Assembly: GCF_900188375.1 (NCBI RefSeq)
Contig: NZ_FZOO01000012.1
Coordinates: 1 to 64,000 of the forward strand
Length of the DNA stretch: 64,000 nt
Direction: 5' to 3'
Source: Geodermatophilus pulveris
GTDB taxonomy: Bacteria; Actinomycetota; Actinomycetes; Mycobacteriales; Geodermatophilaceae
Shown here: piece by piece, positions 47,308 through 56,452 of the stretch
Position numbering within the stretch: position 1 is the stretch's first letter
Layout: every line of letters starts with the position of its first letter
Translations under genes and position numbers: made by a program
Notes under the pieces: model-generated
Database searches by the model: none
What the model was told of the DNA's origin: nothing
Seen by the model: only the letters and a program-made list of their open reading frames with translations

Positions 47308-49419
47308 ATGGGTCGCTGGCGCTGGATCCTCCCCGCACTCGTCGTCCTGGTCTGGCTCGCCGGCGCGGGACCCCTCGGCGCGCTCGGCGGGCAGCTGACC
47401 GAGGTGCAGGAGAACGACACCGCGGCCTTCCTGCCCGACAGCGCCGAGTCCACGCGGGTCGCCGAGCTGCAGCAGGGGTTCGCGCCGGCCGAGGCGATCC
47501 CGGCCGTCCTGCTCTGGGAGAGCACCGGCGGGGCGATCGACCCGCAGACCCTCGTCACCATCGGCGAGCGCGTCGGGGAGGCCGCCCGTGTCGCCGAGGA
47601 GGCCGGCGCCCTGGCCGGGCAGCCCTCCCCGCCCGTCCCGTCGCAGGACGGCCAGGCGGTGCAGGCGCTCCTCCCCCTCCCCACCGACCTCGGCGAGGAG
47701 CTCGGTCCGCTGGTCGACGAGATCCGGGCGGCCATCGCGGTCGAGGGCACCGACGCCTACGTCACCGGCCCGGCCGGCATCTTCGCCGACTTCGGGAAGG
47801 CCTTCGAGGGCATCGACGGCCTGCTGCTCCTGGCCGCGTTCGGCGTCGTCCTGCTCATCCTGCTGGTCGTCTACCGCAGCCCGATCCTGCCGTTCCTGGT
47901 CATCGGCACCGCCGGCCTGGCGCTCACCGCCGGCAACGCGGTCGCCTACCTGCTGGCCGACGGCGGGGTGATCACCGTGAACGGCCAGAGCCAGGGCATC
48001 GCCTCGATCCTGGTCGTCGGCGCGGCCACCGACTACGGCCTGCTGCTGGTCGCCCGGTTCCGCGAGGAGCTGCGCCACGAGCAGTCGAAGTACACCGCGA
48101 TGCGGACCGCACTGCGCCGCTCCTGGGAGCCGATCGTGGCCTCCGGCGCGACCGTCGTCCTCGGCGTGCTCTGCCTGCTCTTCTCCGACCTGGCCTCCAA
48201 CCGCGGGCTGGGGCCCATCTCGGCGGTCAGCGTCACCCTCGCCGTCCTGGCCGCCCTCACCTTCCTGCCGGCCGCGCTGGTGCTGCTCGGCCGCGCGGCG
48301 TTCTGGCCGTTCCGCCCGCGGTACGGCGTCGAGCCGCCGGAGGGCCGCGGCTGGCAGCGGGTCGCCGTCGTGGTGGGACGCCGTCCCCGCCGGGTGCTCG
48401 CGCTGAGCACGCTGGCGCTGCTGGCGGCGGCCGTGTTCGCCCCCAGCTACGACGCCTCGGGCATCACCTTCTCCGACGCGATCCAGGGCGAGTCCAACGC
48501 CGTCGACGGCCAGGAGGCGCTGGCCCGGCACTTCGACGCCGGCTCCGGCAGCCCCACGGTGGTGGTGACCCCGGAGACGACGTGGCCGGCGGTGGCCGAG
48601 GCGGCCGCGGCCACCGAGGGCGTGGCGACCGTCGTCCCGTTCACCGGGGCCGACGGCCCCCCGCAGCCCGGCGCCGCGCCGGTCGTCGTCGACGGTCTGG
48701 TCCGGCTGGACGTCGTCCTCGCCGTCCCCGCCGACAGCGTCGAGGCCATCGACACCGTGCAGGCCCTGCGGGCCAGCCTGGACGGCGCGGACCCGGGCGC
48801 GCTGGTCGGCGGGGACACCGCCGCCAACCTCGACGCACGGGAGAGCGGCGCCCGCGACCTGCGGGTGATCGTGCCCAGCGTGCTGGGGGTCATCACCGTG
48901 GTGCTGGCGCTGCTGCTGCGCTCCCTCGTCGCGCCGCTGCTGCTGATCACCACCGTGGTGCTCAGCGTCGGCGCGACCGTCGGCGTGGCCGCGCTGCTCT
49001 TCGGCGACGTCTTCGGCTTCCCCGGCAGCGACCCGGGCATCCTGCTGATCGCCTTCGTGTTCCTCGTCGCGCTGGGGATCGACTACAACATCTTCCTGAT
49101 GACCCGGGCGCGCGAGGAGTCGCAGCGGCACGGCACCCGGGACGGCGTGCTGCGGGCGCTGGCCGTCACCGGCGGGGTCATCACCAGCGCCGGGCTGGTG
49201 CTGGCCGCGACGTTCGGCGCGCTGTCGGTGCTGCCGCTGCTGTTCCTCGTGCAGCTGGCGTTCCTGGTCGGCTTCGGCGTGCTGCTCGACACCTTCGTCG
49301 TGCGCTCCCTGGTGGTGCCCTCGGCGGTGGCGTTGCTGGGCGACCGCACCTGGTGGCCGAGCAGGCTGGCCCGCCGCCGGCCCGAGCCGGAGCGGGAGCG
49401 GGAGCTGGAACGGGTGTGA
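47308..49419 (+). CDS. MMPL/RND-family membrane transporter
   Basis: Transporter of 703 residues with the twofold RND plan. The first half has an N-terminal helix, a periplasmic domain (about 40-155) and helices II-VI with ATDYGLLLVARFREELRH; the second half has a matching periplasmic domain (about 395-520) and VFLVALGIDYNIFLMTRARE, where the GxDYxxF Asp-Tyr pair drives proton coupling. The charged tail (PEPERERELERV) is cytoplasmic. It may export lipids or drugs. ATG 47308 follows the MarR operators, so export is probably induced by a ligand of that repressor. Confidence 0.9.
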   Translation: MGRWRWILPALVVLVWLAGAGPLGALGGQLTEVQENDTAAFLPDSAESTRVAELQQGFAPAEAIPAVLLWESTGGAIDPQTLVTIGERVGEAARVAEEAGALAGQPSPPVPSQDGQAVQALLPLPTDLGEELGPLVDEIRAAIAVEGTDAYVTGPAGIFADFGKAFEGIDGLLLLAAFGVVLLILLVVYRSPILPFLVIGTAGLALTAGNAVAYLLADGGVITVNGQSQGIASILVVGAATDYGLLLVARFREELRHEQSKYTAMRTALRRSWEPIVASGATVVLGVLCLLFSDLASNRGLGPISAVSVTLAVLAALTFLPAALVLLGRAAFWPFRPRYGVEPPEGRGWQRVAVVVGRRPRRVLALSTLALLAAAVFAPSYDASGITFSDAIQGESNAVDGQEALARHFDAGSGSPTVVVTPETTWPAVAEAAAATEGVATVVPFTGADGPPQPGAAPVVVDGLVRLDVVLAVPADSVEAIDTVQALRASLDGADPGALVGGDTAANLDARESGARDLRVIVPSVLGVITVVLALLLRSLVAPLLLITTVVLSVGATVGVAALLFGDVFGFPGSDPGILLIAFVFLVALGIDYNIFLMTRAREESQRHGTRDGVLRALAVTGGVITSAGLVLAATFGALSVLPLLFLVQLAFLVGFGVLLDTFVVRSLVVPSAVALLGDRTWWPSRLARRRPEPERERELERV

Positions 49420-49436
49420 GGGGCGGGGGTCCCCCC

Positions 49437-50372
49437 TCAGACCCCTCCGGCGCGCACCTGCCGCAACCAGCCGGCGGCCTCGCCGAAGGCGGCGTCCGTG
49501 GACACCGGCGTCACCGGCTTGTTCTCCCGGCCGTCGGCGCGCGGGTAGGAGCCGAGGAAGCGCAGCCCGTCGCAGACCCGGTGCAGCGCCGACAGCGCCT
49601 CCCCCACCCGGGCGTCGGCCACGTGGCCCTCGCAGTCGAGGGAGAAGGAGTAGACGCCCAGGCGCTCGCGGGTGGGCCGCGACTCGATGCGGGTCAGGCC
49701 GATGCCGCGGACGGCGAACTCGGTGAGCACGTCCAGCAGCGCCCCGGTGCGGTCGCCGACGACGGCGACCAGCGAGGTCTTGTCGTTGCCGGTCGGCGCG
49801 GGCAGCGGCCCGGGCGGCGCGACCAGCACGAAGCGGGTGACCGCGCCGGGGTGGTCGGCGACGTCGTCGGCCAGCACGGTCAGCCCGTAGCGCTCCGCGG
49901 CGATCGGGGCGCAGACCGCGGCGTCGTGCTCGCCGGCGGCGACCTGCCGGGCGGCCTCGGCGGTGGAGGTGGCCGGCAGCGGGACGACGCCGGGCAGCAG
50001 CCGGGCCAGGGTGCCGGCGGTCTGGGCCAGCGCGTGCGGGTGGCTGGCCACCGAGCGCACGCCGTCCGGCGCCGTCCCGGGACGGCCGGCGAGGACGAAG
50101 GAGACGGCGAGGAACACCTCGCGGGTGATCAGCAGCGGCGCGCCGTCGGCCAGGCCGTCCATGGTCGCCGGCACGGAGCCCTCGACGGAGTTCTCCAGCG
50201 GGACGAGCGCCGCGTCGGCGTCCCCCGCGCGGACGGCGGCCAGCGCGGCCGGCACCCCGGGCATGGGTTGCCGGACACCCCCGTCGGGGCCGACGGCGCC
50301 GATCAGGGCCGATTCGGCGAAGGTACCCTCGGGCCCGAGGTAGGCGTACCGCGTCGGCGTCGTCCCGGTCAC
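49437..50372 (-). CDS. pheA: prephenate dehydratase
   Basis: Enzyme of 311 residues making phenylpyruvate from prephenate in phenylalanine synthesis. Catalytic domain: YAYLGPEGTFAESAL, DAALVPLENSVEGSVPATMD, ASHPHALAQTAGTL, and TRFVLVAPPGP, followed by the regulatory ACT domain (TSLVAVVGDRTGALLDVL, GIGLTRIESRPTRERLGVYS). No chorismate mutase domain is fused. The GTG at 50372 starts the frame in the convention of actinobacterial pheA. It diverges from the GGDEF gene. Confidence 0.95.
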   Translation of the reverse strand: MTGTTPTRYAYLGPEGTFAESALIGAVGPDGGVRQPMPGVPAALAAVRAGDADAALVPLENSVEGSVPATMDGLADGAPLLITREVFLAVSFVLAGRPGTAPDGVRSVASHPHALAQTAGTLARLLPGVVPLPATSTAEAARQVAAGEHDAAVCAPIAAERYGLTVLADDVADHPGAVTRFVLVAPPGPLPAPTGNDKTSLVAVVGDRTGALLDVLTEFAVRGIGLTRIESRPTRERLGVYSFSLDCEGHVADARVGEALSALHRVCDGLRFLGSYPRADGRENKPVTPVSTDAAFGEAAGWLRQVRAGGV

Positions 50373-50462
50373 CGGGCGAGGGTAGAGCCGGCGGGTGCGC
50401 GACCCCCAGCGAGCTGCCACGTTGGTGCCGGCCCGTGCTCGCACACCGTCGGGAGGGGATGC

Positions 50463-52118
50463 GTGACACCCGGCCCGGAGGACCTCACCGACGGTGACCT
50501 CGAGGACGCGCTGTGGCGCCTGCTCGCCGCCGCCGACCGGGACGACCCCGCCGCCTTCACCGCCGAGCACGACCGCGCAGAGGCCGCCCTGCTCGCCGCG
50601 ACCGACCCGTGGTGGGTCGCCTGGCGGCACGCGCTGGCCGCCCGCCGCGGCCTCGTCGACGGCGACCGCGCGGCCGCCGCGGCGGGGGTCGCCGCGGCCC
50701 GGGAGGCGCTGCGCGACTGCCCGCCCGACGCCCGGGCCGCGCTGGCCCTGGCCCACCTCGCGGCCGTGGAGGTGTCCGCCGACCACGTGGACGCGGCGAT
50801 GGTGCTGGCCGTCGACGCCTGCCTGCTGGCCGAGGCCGCCGACGACGACGGGCCCTCCCGCGCCCGCACCCACGCCCACCTGTGGCTGTCGCTGGCGCTC
50901 GCCGCCCTCGACCTGGAGGAGCTGGCCGTCGCCGAGGCGCAGGCCGGCTCCCGGGCGGCCCACCGGCTGCCCGGCGTCTGCGACCGCCACCGGCTGCTGC
51001 AGCTCTGTGCCCAGCAGCACGCCGAGCTGGCCCAGACCCTGCACCGGCGCGGCGAGACCGACCGCGCCCAGGAGGCGGCCAGCACCGCGGTGGGGTGCGC
51101 GGAGGCCGCCCGCGCGCTGGACGGGGATCCCGGACCCGACGACCAGGACCTGCTCGACGTCGTCCAGGCGTGGGCGGTGGCCGGGCGCGGCGACGTCGAG
51201 GACGCCGTCGGCCCGCTGCGCCGGGCACACCGGCGGGTGCACCGGGACGGCGGGACCTGGCTGCGCGGCTACGCCGACCTGGTGCTGGCCCGCGTGCTGA
51301 CCCGGCTGGCCCGCACCGCGTCCGGCGGCGGGCACGACGCCGAGGCCACCGACCTGCTGGTGGACGCCGCCGGGGCCTTCGCCGCCAGCGGCGACCGCCG
51401 TCGCTACCGCCAGTGCCTGCTGGAGCTGGGCCAGGGCACCGCGGCACTGGGCCGCCCCGCCGAGGCGCTGCACTGGCTGGAGGCCTACCGCGCCGACACC
51501 GGCCGGGCGCAGGCCCGCGGCCGGGAGCTGTGGGCGGAGATGTTCGTGCGGCGCAGCCGGCTGCGCGACGCCCGCCGCCGCACCGCGCACCTGCGCCGGG
51601 CCGCGCTGGAGGACCCGCTCACCGGGCTGGGCAACCGGCGCAGCGCCGAGAGCCGGCTGGGCGCGCTCCGGGGCGGCGCCGGGCCGGTGTCGCTGGCCGT
51701 GGTCGACGTCGACCGCTTCAAGGCGGTCAACGACGACACCTCCCACTCGCACGGGGACGCCGTGCTGCGCCGGGTGGCCGAGCTGCTGCGCGAGCACAGC
51801 CGCACCGGCGACGAGGTGTACCGGTGGGCCGGCGACGAGTTCCTCGTCGTGCTGCCGACGGCGACCGCGACCCAGGCGCTGCTCGCCGTCGACCGGCTGC
51901 GGGCCGCCGTCGCCGACGCGGACTGGGGCGAGCTGCAGCTGCCGGAGCCGGTGACCGTGAGCATCGGCGTGGCCACCGGGGACGCCGGGGACGGCGAGCC
52001 GCTGGGCTGGCGCTCGCTGTTCGACACCGCCGACCTGCACCTGTCCAGCGCCAAGCGCGGCGGCCGCAACCGGGTGCGTGCCCCGGGCCCGACGGGCGCC
52101 GGAGAGACCCGGCCGTGA
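50463..52118 (+). CDS. TPR-like plus GGDEF protein
   Basis: Protein of 551 residues. Residues about 1-370 are Ala-rich helices of tetratricopeptide style (AALALAHLAAVEVSADHVDA, HAELAQTLHRRGETDRAQEA), then a GGDEF domain (DPLTGLGNRRSAESRL, VVDVDRFKAVNDDTSHSHGD). The signature is WAGDEFLVV, AGDEF instead of GGDEF; this variant occurs in some active diguanylate cyclases. No membrane segment or EAL domain, so cytoplasmic. GTG 50463 follows GGGAGGGG. It overlaps the next paralogue by four bases. Confidence 0.87.
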   Translation: MTPGPEDLTDGDLEDALWRLLAAADRDDPAAFTAEHDRAEAALLAATDPWWVAWRHALAARRGLVDGDRAAAAAGVAAAREALRDCPPDARAALALAHLAAVEVSADHVDAAMVLAVDACLLAEAADDDGPSRARTHAHLWLSLALAALDLEELAVAEAQAGSRAAHRLPGVCDRHRLLQLCAQQHAELAQTLHRRGETDRAQEAASTAVGCAEAARALDGDPGPDDQDLLDVVQAWAVAGRGDVEDAVGPLRRAHRRVHRDGGTWLRGYADLVLARVLTRLARTASGGGHDAEATDLLVDAAGAFAASGDRRRYRQCLLELGQGTAALGRPAEALHWLEAYRADTGRAQARGRELWAEMFVRRSRLRDARRRTAHLRRAALEDPLTGLGNRRSAESRLGALRGGAGPVSLAVVDVDRFKAVNDDTSHSHGDAVLRRVAELLREHSRTGDEVYRWAGDEFLVVLPTATATQALLAVDRLRAAVADADWGELQLPEPVTVSIGVATGDAGDGEPLGWRSLFDTADLHLSSAKRGGRNRVRAPGPTGAGETRP

Positions 52119-54940
52119 CGGTGCACGGCCGGTGGGACGGTTGTGACGCACGTGCCCCCGGCCCCCGGCGTGCCCCCGGGACGGTGCTCGACTCCGCCGG
52201 CACCGGGAGGCACAGTGCGCTGGTGCCTCCGGGAGCCCTGCACCACCGGGTGACCGCCGCCCTGACCACCGGGCAGCTGGACGAGGCCGAGGAGCTGCTG
52301 GCCGACGTCGGCTCCGGCTCCTCCCCCTACGTCGCGGCGGCCCCTCACGACCCCCCCTCGGACGGTGCGGCCGACCTGGGCCGGGCATGGGCGGACACGC
52401 TGCGCGCCGAGCTGCTCGTCCGCCGGCTGCGGCAGGCCGGCTTCACCCTCGTCGGCGACCCGGTGGGGTCCGCGCCCGACACGGACCCGGCCGACCCCCT
52501 CGACCTGCACGCGGGCGTCGCCGAGCTCATCGACGGCCGCCCGGCCGGCACCGGCGACGGGTCGGCGTCGCACGCCGCGCTGGCCATCGCCCTGGTCCGC
52601 TCGGCGAAGGCCTCCTTCGACGCCACCGAGGACGAGTTGCAGCGGGCCGCCGGCCTCGCCCGGCACGCCCGCATCGAGCTGCTGTCCCGCCGCATCGACG
52701 CCGCCATGGACGAGGCGGTGGAGGCGGCCAGCCTGCTGGACCCGGCGCTGCCGCCCTCGGCGCTGCTGGTGCAGACGCTGACCACCCTCGCCGGCGTGCT
52801 CGCCGACCTCGAGCTGCTGCCGCTGGCCCTGGACTACCAGCGGCGCGCGCACGAGACCGCGGTGGCCGCCGCCGCCCTCGACGCGACCGGCGACCACCCG
52901 GACGGCGACCCCGACGTCCTCGTCGCCCGCGCGGCCAGCTGCCTGGGCGAGCTGTGCGCCGAGCTCGGGGAGGCGCTGCTCGACGAGGGCGACCCGGACG
53001 CGGCCGCGCCGCACTTCGCCGAGGCCCGCGCGCTGGCCGAGCAGGCGCTGGCCCTGCTGCCCCCGGAGTCGGCCGGGGCGGTCGTGGCCGCGCAGGTCGT
53101 GCACGGCTGGGCCCTGGTCGGCGCCGGCGAGCACGCCTCGGCGGTGGGTCCGCTGCGGGCCGCCGTCCGGGCCGCCGGTGCCGGCGACCCGGCGCTGCAG
53201 GCCGCGGCGCTGCTCGCCCTCGGCCGGGCGCTGCGGCGGCAGGCCGACGGCGACGGCGCCGACGAGCACCTGGTCCGCGCGCTGGCCACGGCCGGCGAGC
53301 ACGGCCTCCCCCGGGTGCGCCGGGCCGCGCTGCGCGAGCTGTGCACGCTGCACGCCGAGCGGGACGACGCCGGCCGGGCGCTGCCCTACCTGCAGGCGTA
53401 CCTCGCCGACGAGCTGGACCGCGTCGACGAGCGGCGCACCCGGTGGGTGGAGCTGTTCGGCCGCCGCAAGAGCCTGCTGGAGACCGAGCGGGTCGCCGGG
53501 CAGCTGCGCCGGCAGGTCTACGAGGACACGCTCACCCACCTGCCCAACCGGCGCTACGCCGAGGCCCGGCTCGACGGGCTGCTGGACGGCGGCGGGACGA
53601 TCGCGCTGGCCGTGGTGGACGTCGACCGGTTCAAGGAGGTCAACGACGCCATCGGTCACGCCGGCGGCGACGAGGTGCTGCGCCGCGTCGCCGAGGTGTT
53701 GGTGGCCGGGTGCCGCGACACCGACGAGGTGTGCCGCTGGGCCGGCGACGAGTTCGTCGTCCTGCTGCCCGACACCACCGCCGAGCAGGCCGAGCCCGCG
53801 CTGGAACGCTGCCGCCGCGCCGTCGCCTCGACCGACTGGGCCGGCCTCGGGCTGCCCGCGCCGGTGACGATCAGCGCCGGCATCGCGTCGGCCACCGTCG
53901 GCGACGACCGGCGCACGCTGTTCTCCGCCGCCGACGGGGTGCTCTACGACGCCAAGCGCAGCGGCCGCGACCGCGTCGTCCGGCTGTCGGCGGTGACCCA
54001 GACCCGGGCGGCGGGCCCGCCGGCCGCCGCGGCTGGGGCGGCTGTGACGGACGGGTCCCCCGGGGACGACACGGTCCCCGCCGGCTCCCCGGGGCCGGCC
54101 GCCGGGGCCCCTAGGGTCCCTGCCGTGCAGCCCACCCCGCTGGACGACCCGGCCGGCGAGACCGGCGGTTTCGCCCCCCTCCTCGTCGAGCCCGCCGACC
54201 CGCCGCTGGGCCTGGGCAGCCCCGCCGAGCCCGCGCTGGCCCCGCTGCCGGCGGTCGGCGCATCCGACCTCCCGGCCGCGCCGGCAGGCCGGGCGCCGGC
54301 CGGACCCGACGTCATCTGGGGCACCGGCCGCAGCACCGAGCAGGTGCTGGCCCTGGTCCGCACCGCGCGCCGGGAGTTCCCGGACCGGGCGGCCGTCGTC
54401 GTCCGGGCCGCCGCCGAGACGCTGGTCGCGCTGGCCGGCGAGCACGACGCCTACACGACCGTCGACGCCGCGTCGATGTCCGCGGCCGTCGGCCCGCTGC
54501 CCGAGCCGGCCGGCCGGGTCGCCGTGGTGTGCGGGACCGGCGGGGACCTCGCGGTCGCCGCGGAGGCCGCCTTCGCCGCCCGCGTCACCGGCACCGGCGT
54601 GGTGCGGGTGGACGACGTGGGCGGCAGCCGCTTCCGCGCCGGGTCCCTGGACGGCGTGGTGCCCGAGGACGTCGACTGCCTGGTCGTCGTCGCGGGCCTG
54701 GACGCCGCGCTGGGCGGCCTGCTCGGCGTGCTGACCGACGTGCCGGTCGTCGCCGTCCCGACCTCCACCGGGCAGCCCGGCGCGTTCGGCGGGTTCGGCG
54801 CGCTGCTGACGATGCTGTCCTCGACCGCCCCCGGCGTCGTGGTGAGCACCATCGACAACGGCCACGCCGCGGGCGTCTTCGCCGCCCGCGTCGCCCGCCG
54901 GACGCGCCGCCGGGGAATGGCCCCCCCGGGTCTCAGCTGA
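52115..54940 (+). CDS. GGDEF protein fused in frame to a LarB-like domain
   Basis: One open frame of 941 codons. Residues about 40-450 are TPR-like helices, and about 465-620 a GGDEF domain (EDTLTHLPNRRYAEARL, DVDRFKEVNDAIGHAGGDE, WAGDEFVVLL). An Ala/Pro/Gly-rich linker (about 625-740) follows, then a LarB/AIR-carboxylase-like domain to the end: PDVIWGTGRSTEQVLALV, RVAVVCGTGGDLAVAAEAA, CLVVVAGLDAALGGLLGVL, VPTSTGQPGAFGGFGALL, STIDNGHAAGVFAARV. In LarB the catalytic Cys lies in an NSCA motif; here it reads SSTA. GTG 52115 overlaps the previous stop. GTG 54125 could start a separate LarB-like protein, so fusion versus internal start is open. Confidence 0.75.
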   Translation: MTVHGRWDGCDARAPGPRRAPGTVLDSAGTGRHSALVPPGALHHRVTAALTTGQLDEAEELLADVGSGSSPYVAAAPHDPPSDGAADLGRAWADTLRAELLVRRLRQAGFTLVGDPVGSAPDTDPADPLDLHAGVAELIDGRPAGTGDGSASHAALAIALVRSAKASFDATEDELQRAAGLARHARIELLSRRIDAAMDEAVEAASLLDPALPPSALLVQTLTTLAGVLADLELLPLALDYQRRAHETAVAAAALDATGDHPDGDPDVLVARAASCLGELCAELGEALLDEGDPDAAAPHFAEARALAEQALALLPPESAGAVVAAQVVHGWALVGAGEHASAVGPLRAAVRAAGAGDPALQAAALLALGRALRRQADGDGADEHLVRALATAGEHGLPRVRRAALRELCTLHAERDDAGRALPYLQAYLADELDRVDERRTRWVELFGRRKSLLETERVAGQLRRQVYEDTLTHLPNRRYAEARLDGLLDGGGTIALAVVDVDRFKEVNDAIGHAGGDEVLRRVAEVLVAGCRDTDEVCRWAGDEFVVLLPDTTAEQAEPALERCRRAVASTDWAGLGLPAPVTISAGIASATVGDDRRTLFSAADGVLYDAKRSGRDRVVRLSAVTQTRAAGPPAAAAGAAVTDGSPGDDTVPAGSPGPAAGAPRVPAVQPTPLDDPAGETGGFAPLLVEPADPPLGLGSPAEPALAPLPAVGASDLPAAPAGRAPAGPDVIWGTGRSTEQVLALVRTARREFPDRAAVVVRAAAETLVALAGEHDAYTTVDAASMSAAVGPLPEPAGRVAVVCGTGGDLAVAAEAAFAARVTGTGVVRVDDVGGSRFRAGSLDGVVPEDVDCLVVVAGLDAALGGLLGVLTDVPVVAVPTSTGQPGAFGGFGALLTMLSSTAPGVVVSTIDNGHAAGVFAARVARRTRRRGMAPPGLS

Positions 54941-55226
54941 GCCGCTGCTGGAGCCGGACCGCGACCTGCTCGCCGGCGTCGGCCTTGCCGATGGCCCGGC
55001 ACAGGGCGGCGCGCAGCGGCAGCCAGTGCGGCCCGGTGCCCGACGGCATCAGGGTGGCCCGGAACTCGTGCCCGTCCAGGGTGCCGGCGACCTTGACGGC
55101 CCGCCGGGTGCCGAGCAGCTCGACGGAGCCGTCGAGCTCCAGGTAGGTGGGGAAGGCGCCGTCCTTGCGGATCGGGGCGGTGAAGGCGGCGTCCAGTCGC
55201 TGGACGCCCGCGGGTGCCGCGGTCAT
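54933..55226 (-). CDS. DUF1905 domain protein (copy 1)
   Basis: Small beta-barrel protein of 97 residues (DUF1905, YdeI/OmdA-associated). Core motif: VELLGTRRAVKVAGTLDGHE, FRATLMPSGTGPHWLPLRAA, AIGKADAGEQVAVRLQQRLS. A second paralogue lies at 56935 with the same end ([19 protein letters not shown]). Function unknown. The last eight bases overlap the convergent LarB fusion gene. The 152 bases upstream (55227-55378) hold nothing else supportable. Confidence 0.82.
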   Translation of the reverse strand: MTAAPAGVQRLDAAFTAPIRKDGAFPTYLELDGSVELLGTRRAVKVAGTLDGHEFRATLMPSGTGPHWLPLRAALCRAIGKADAGEQVAVRLQQRLS

Positions 55227-55378
55227 CGGTCCTCCTGCGGGGCGGGTCGGTGGCGGTCGGTCACCGTGCAGACCGTCCGGGCGGGGCGGACTCATCGGTC
55301 CGGTCAGGCCGGCGGGGTGGCGTACGGCCAGGAGATGGTCATCGGGCGGGTCTCCCGGCCACGGCGGGAGCGGGCGGC

Positions 55379-56005
55379 TCAGGGGACCAGGGCCAGCCGG
55401 GCACCGAAGCCAAGGAAGACCGCGGCGCACACCCCGTCGAGGCCCCGCGCGACGCGCGGACGGCGCAGCCAGGCGCCGGCGCGGTGGGCCAGCAGCGAGA
55501 TGCCGCCGAGGAAGACCGCGCCCTCGACGGCGTGCACCGAGGCCAGCAGCAACCCGGCGGGCAGGGCGGCGGCGTCGGCGGGGACGAACTGCGGGAGGAG
55601 GCTGAGGTAGAGGACGCCGATCTTGGGGTTGAGCAGGTTGGTGAGCAGGCCCTGGACGTAGGCGCGCCGCCCCGACAGCACGGCGGGGACCGGGTCGGCG
55701 GGTGGCGGGGACGCCGTCCTCAGCAGCGAGCGCAGCGCCCGGAGGCCGAGCCAGAACAGGTAGGCCGCCCCGGCGGTGCGCAGCGCGGTGTAGGCGCCGG
55801 TGCTCGCGGTCAGCACCGCACTGGTGCCGGTGGCCGCGGCCAGGCCCCAGCAGTACAGGCCGGTGAGGGTGCCCAGCGACGTCAGCACGCCGCGGCGGGC
55901 GCCGTGCCGGGTGGCGGTGGACAGGACCAGCATGGTGTCCACCCCCGGCGTGAGGGTCACCAGGGCCGCCACGAGGGCGAACGCCCAGACGGCGTCGAGG
56001 CCCAT
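55379..56005 (-). CDS. LysE/RhtB-family amino-acid exporter
   Basis: Membrane exporter of 208 residues with six hydrophobic segments. The N-terminus VAALVTLTPGVDTMLVLSTA and GLLTNLLNPKIGVLYLSLLP carry the family PGP-like and NPK motifs. It exports amino acids or related compounds. ATG 56005 is the start. No transport substrate or regulator is indicated by neighbours. Confidence 0.88.
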   Translation of the reverse strand: MGLDAVWAFALVAALVTLTPGVDTMLVLSTATRHGARRGVLTSLGTLTGLYCWGLAAATGTSAVLTASTGAYTALRTAGAAYLFWLGLRALRSLLRTASPPPADPVPAVLSGRRAYVQGLLTNLLNPKIGVLYLSLLPQFVPADAAALPAGLLLASVHAVEGAVFLGGISLLAHRAGAWLRRPRVARGLDGVCAAVFLGFGARLALVP

Positions 56006-56035
56006 GCGTCCCCCTCCCCTCCGTGGGCTGCGGTC

Positions 56036-56221
56036 GTGGACGAGCGCCGCGACCACGATCTCACCGAGGTCCGCGCGGCGATCGACGCCCTCGACGCGCG
56101 CATCGTCGCGCTGATCGGCGAGCGCACCCACCGTGCGCCGGTCAGCGCGTTCGTCGACCTCGAGCTCGCGGTGCACGCGCACGAGGACGGCGGCCCTCCG
56201 CGACCGCGGTCCAGCGGCTGA
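56036..56221 (+). pseudogene. chorismate-mutase-like remnant
   Basis: From GTG 56036 the frame gives DERRDHDLTEVRAAIDALDARIVALIGERTHRA, the first helix of an AroQ-type chorismate mutase (D-x-x-R-x-x-ID-x-LD-x-x-I-x-x-L-x-x-R pattern). It then runs into unrelated sequence and stops after 61 residues. A full enzyme needs about 85-90 residues and two more helices with active-site charges, so this is probably a broken gene. Confidence 0.55.
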
Positions 56222-56252
56222 CGGACCCTGCGGGACGATCAGGAGGTCTCCG

Positions 56253-56413
56253 GTGCCCGAGCTGTCGGATCGCCTGCAGGCGGTCGTCGACGCCCTGCCC
56301 CTGCGCCGTGCCTGCGCGCAGTGCTGACGCCCCGCGGCCGCCTGCTCGTCGACGGTGGGGACCCGCTGCGCGAGGTCGCCCTGCCCCTCTCCCCGGCATC
56401 GGACGGTTCCTGA
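56253..56413 (+). pseudogene. methyltransferase relic with internal deletion
   Basis: GTG 56253, behind a good AGGAGGT site, starts PELSDRLQAVVDALPLR, the usual N-terminus of a class I methyltransferase just before motif I. The frame then jumps to a C-terminal-like RAVLTPRGRLLVDGGDPLR ending at 56413 in another frame. The SAM-binding core is missing. The pattern fits one large internal deletion. Assignment rests on style of both ends and is tentative. Confidence 0.5.
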
Positions 56414-56452
56414 TCACCGGGTGACCTCGCGCGCCGGAGGGGTCCCCCGACG

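Noticed and set aside
46353-50462. Fusion of a plus-strand frame with the first GGDEF protein
   Set aside because: The frame runs through the MarR, MMPL and pheA region out of phase; real coding starts at GTG 50463.
54125-54940. Separate larB gene as the primary annotation
   Set aside because: No stop separates it from the GGDEF frame and no ribosome site stands out, so it is noted as an alternative only.
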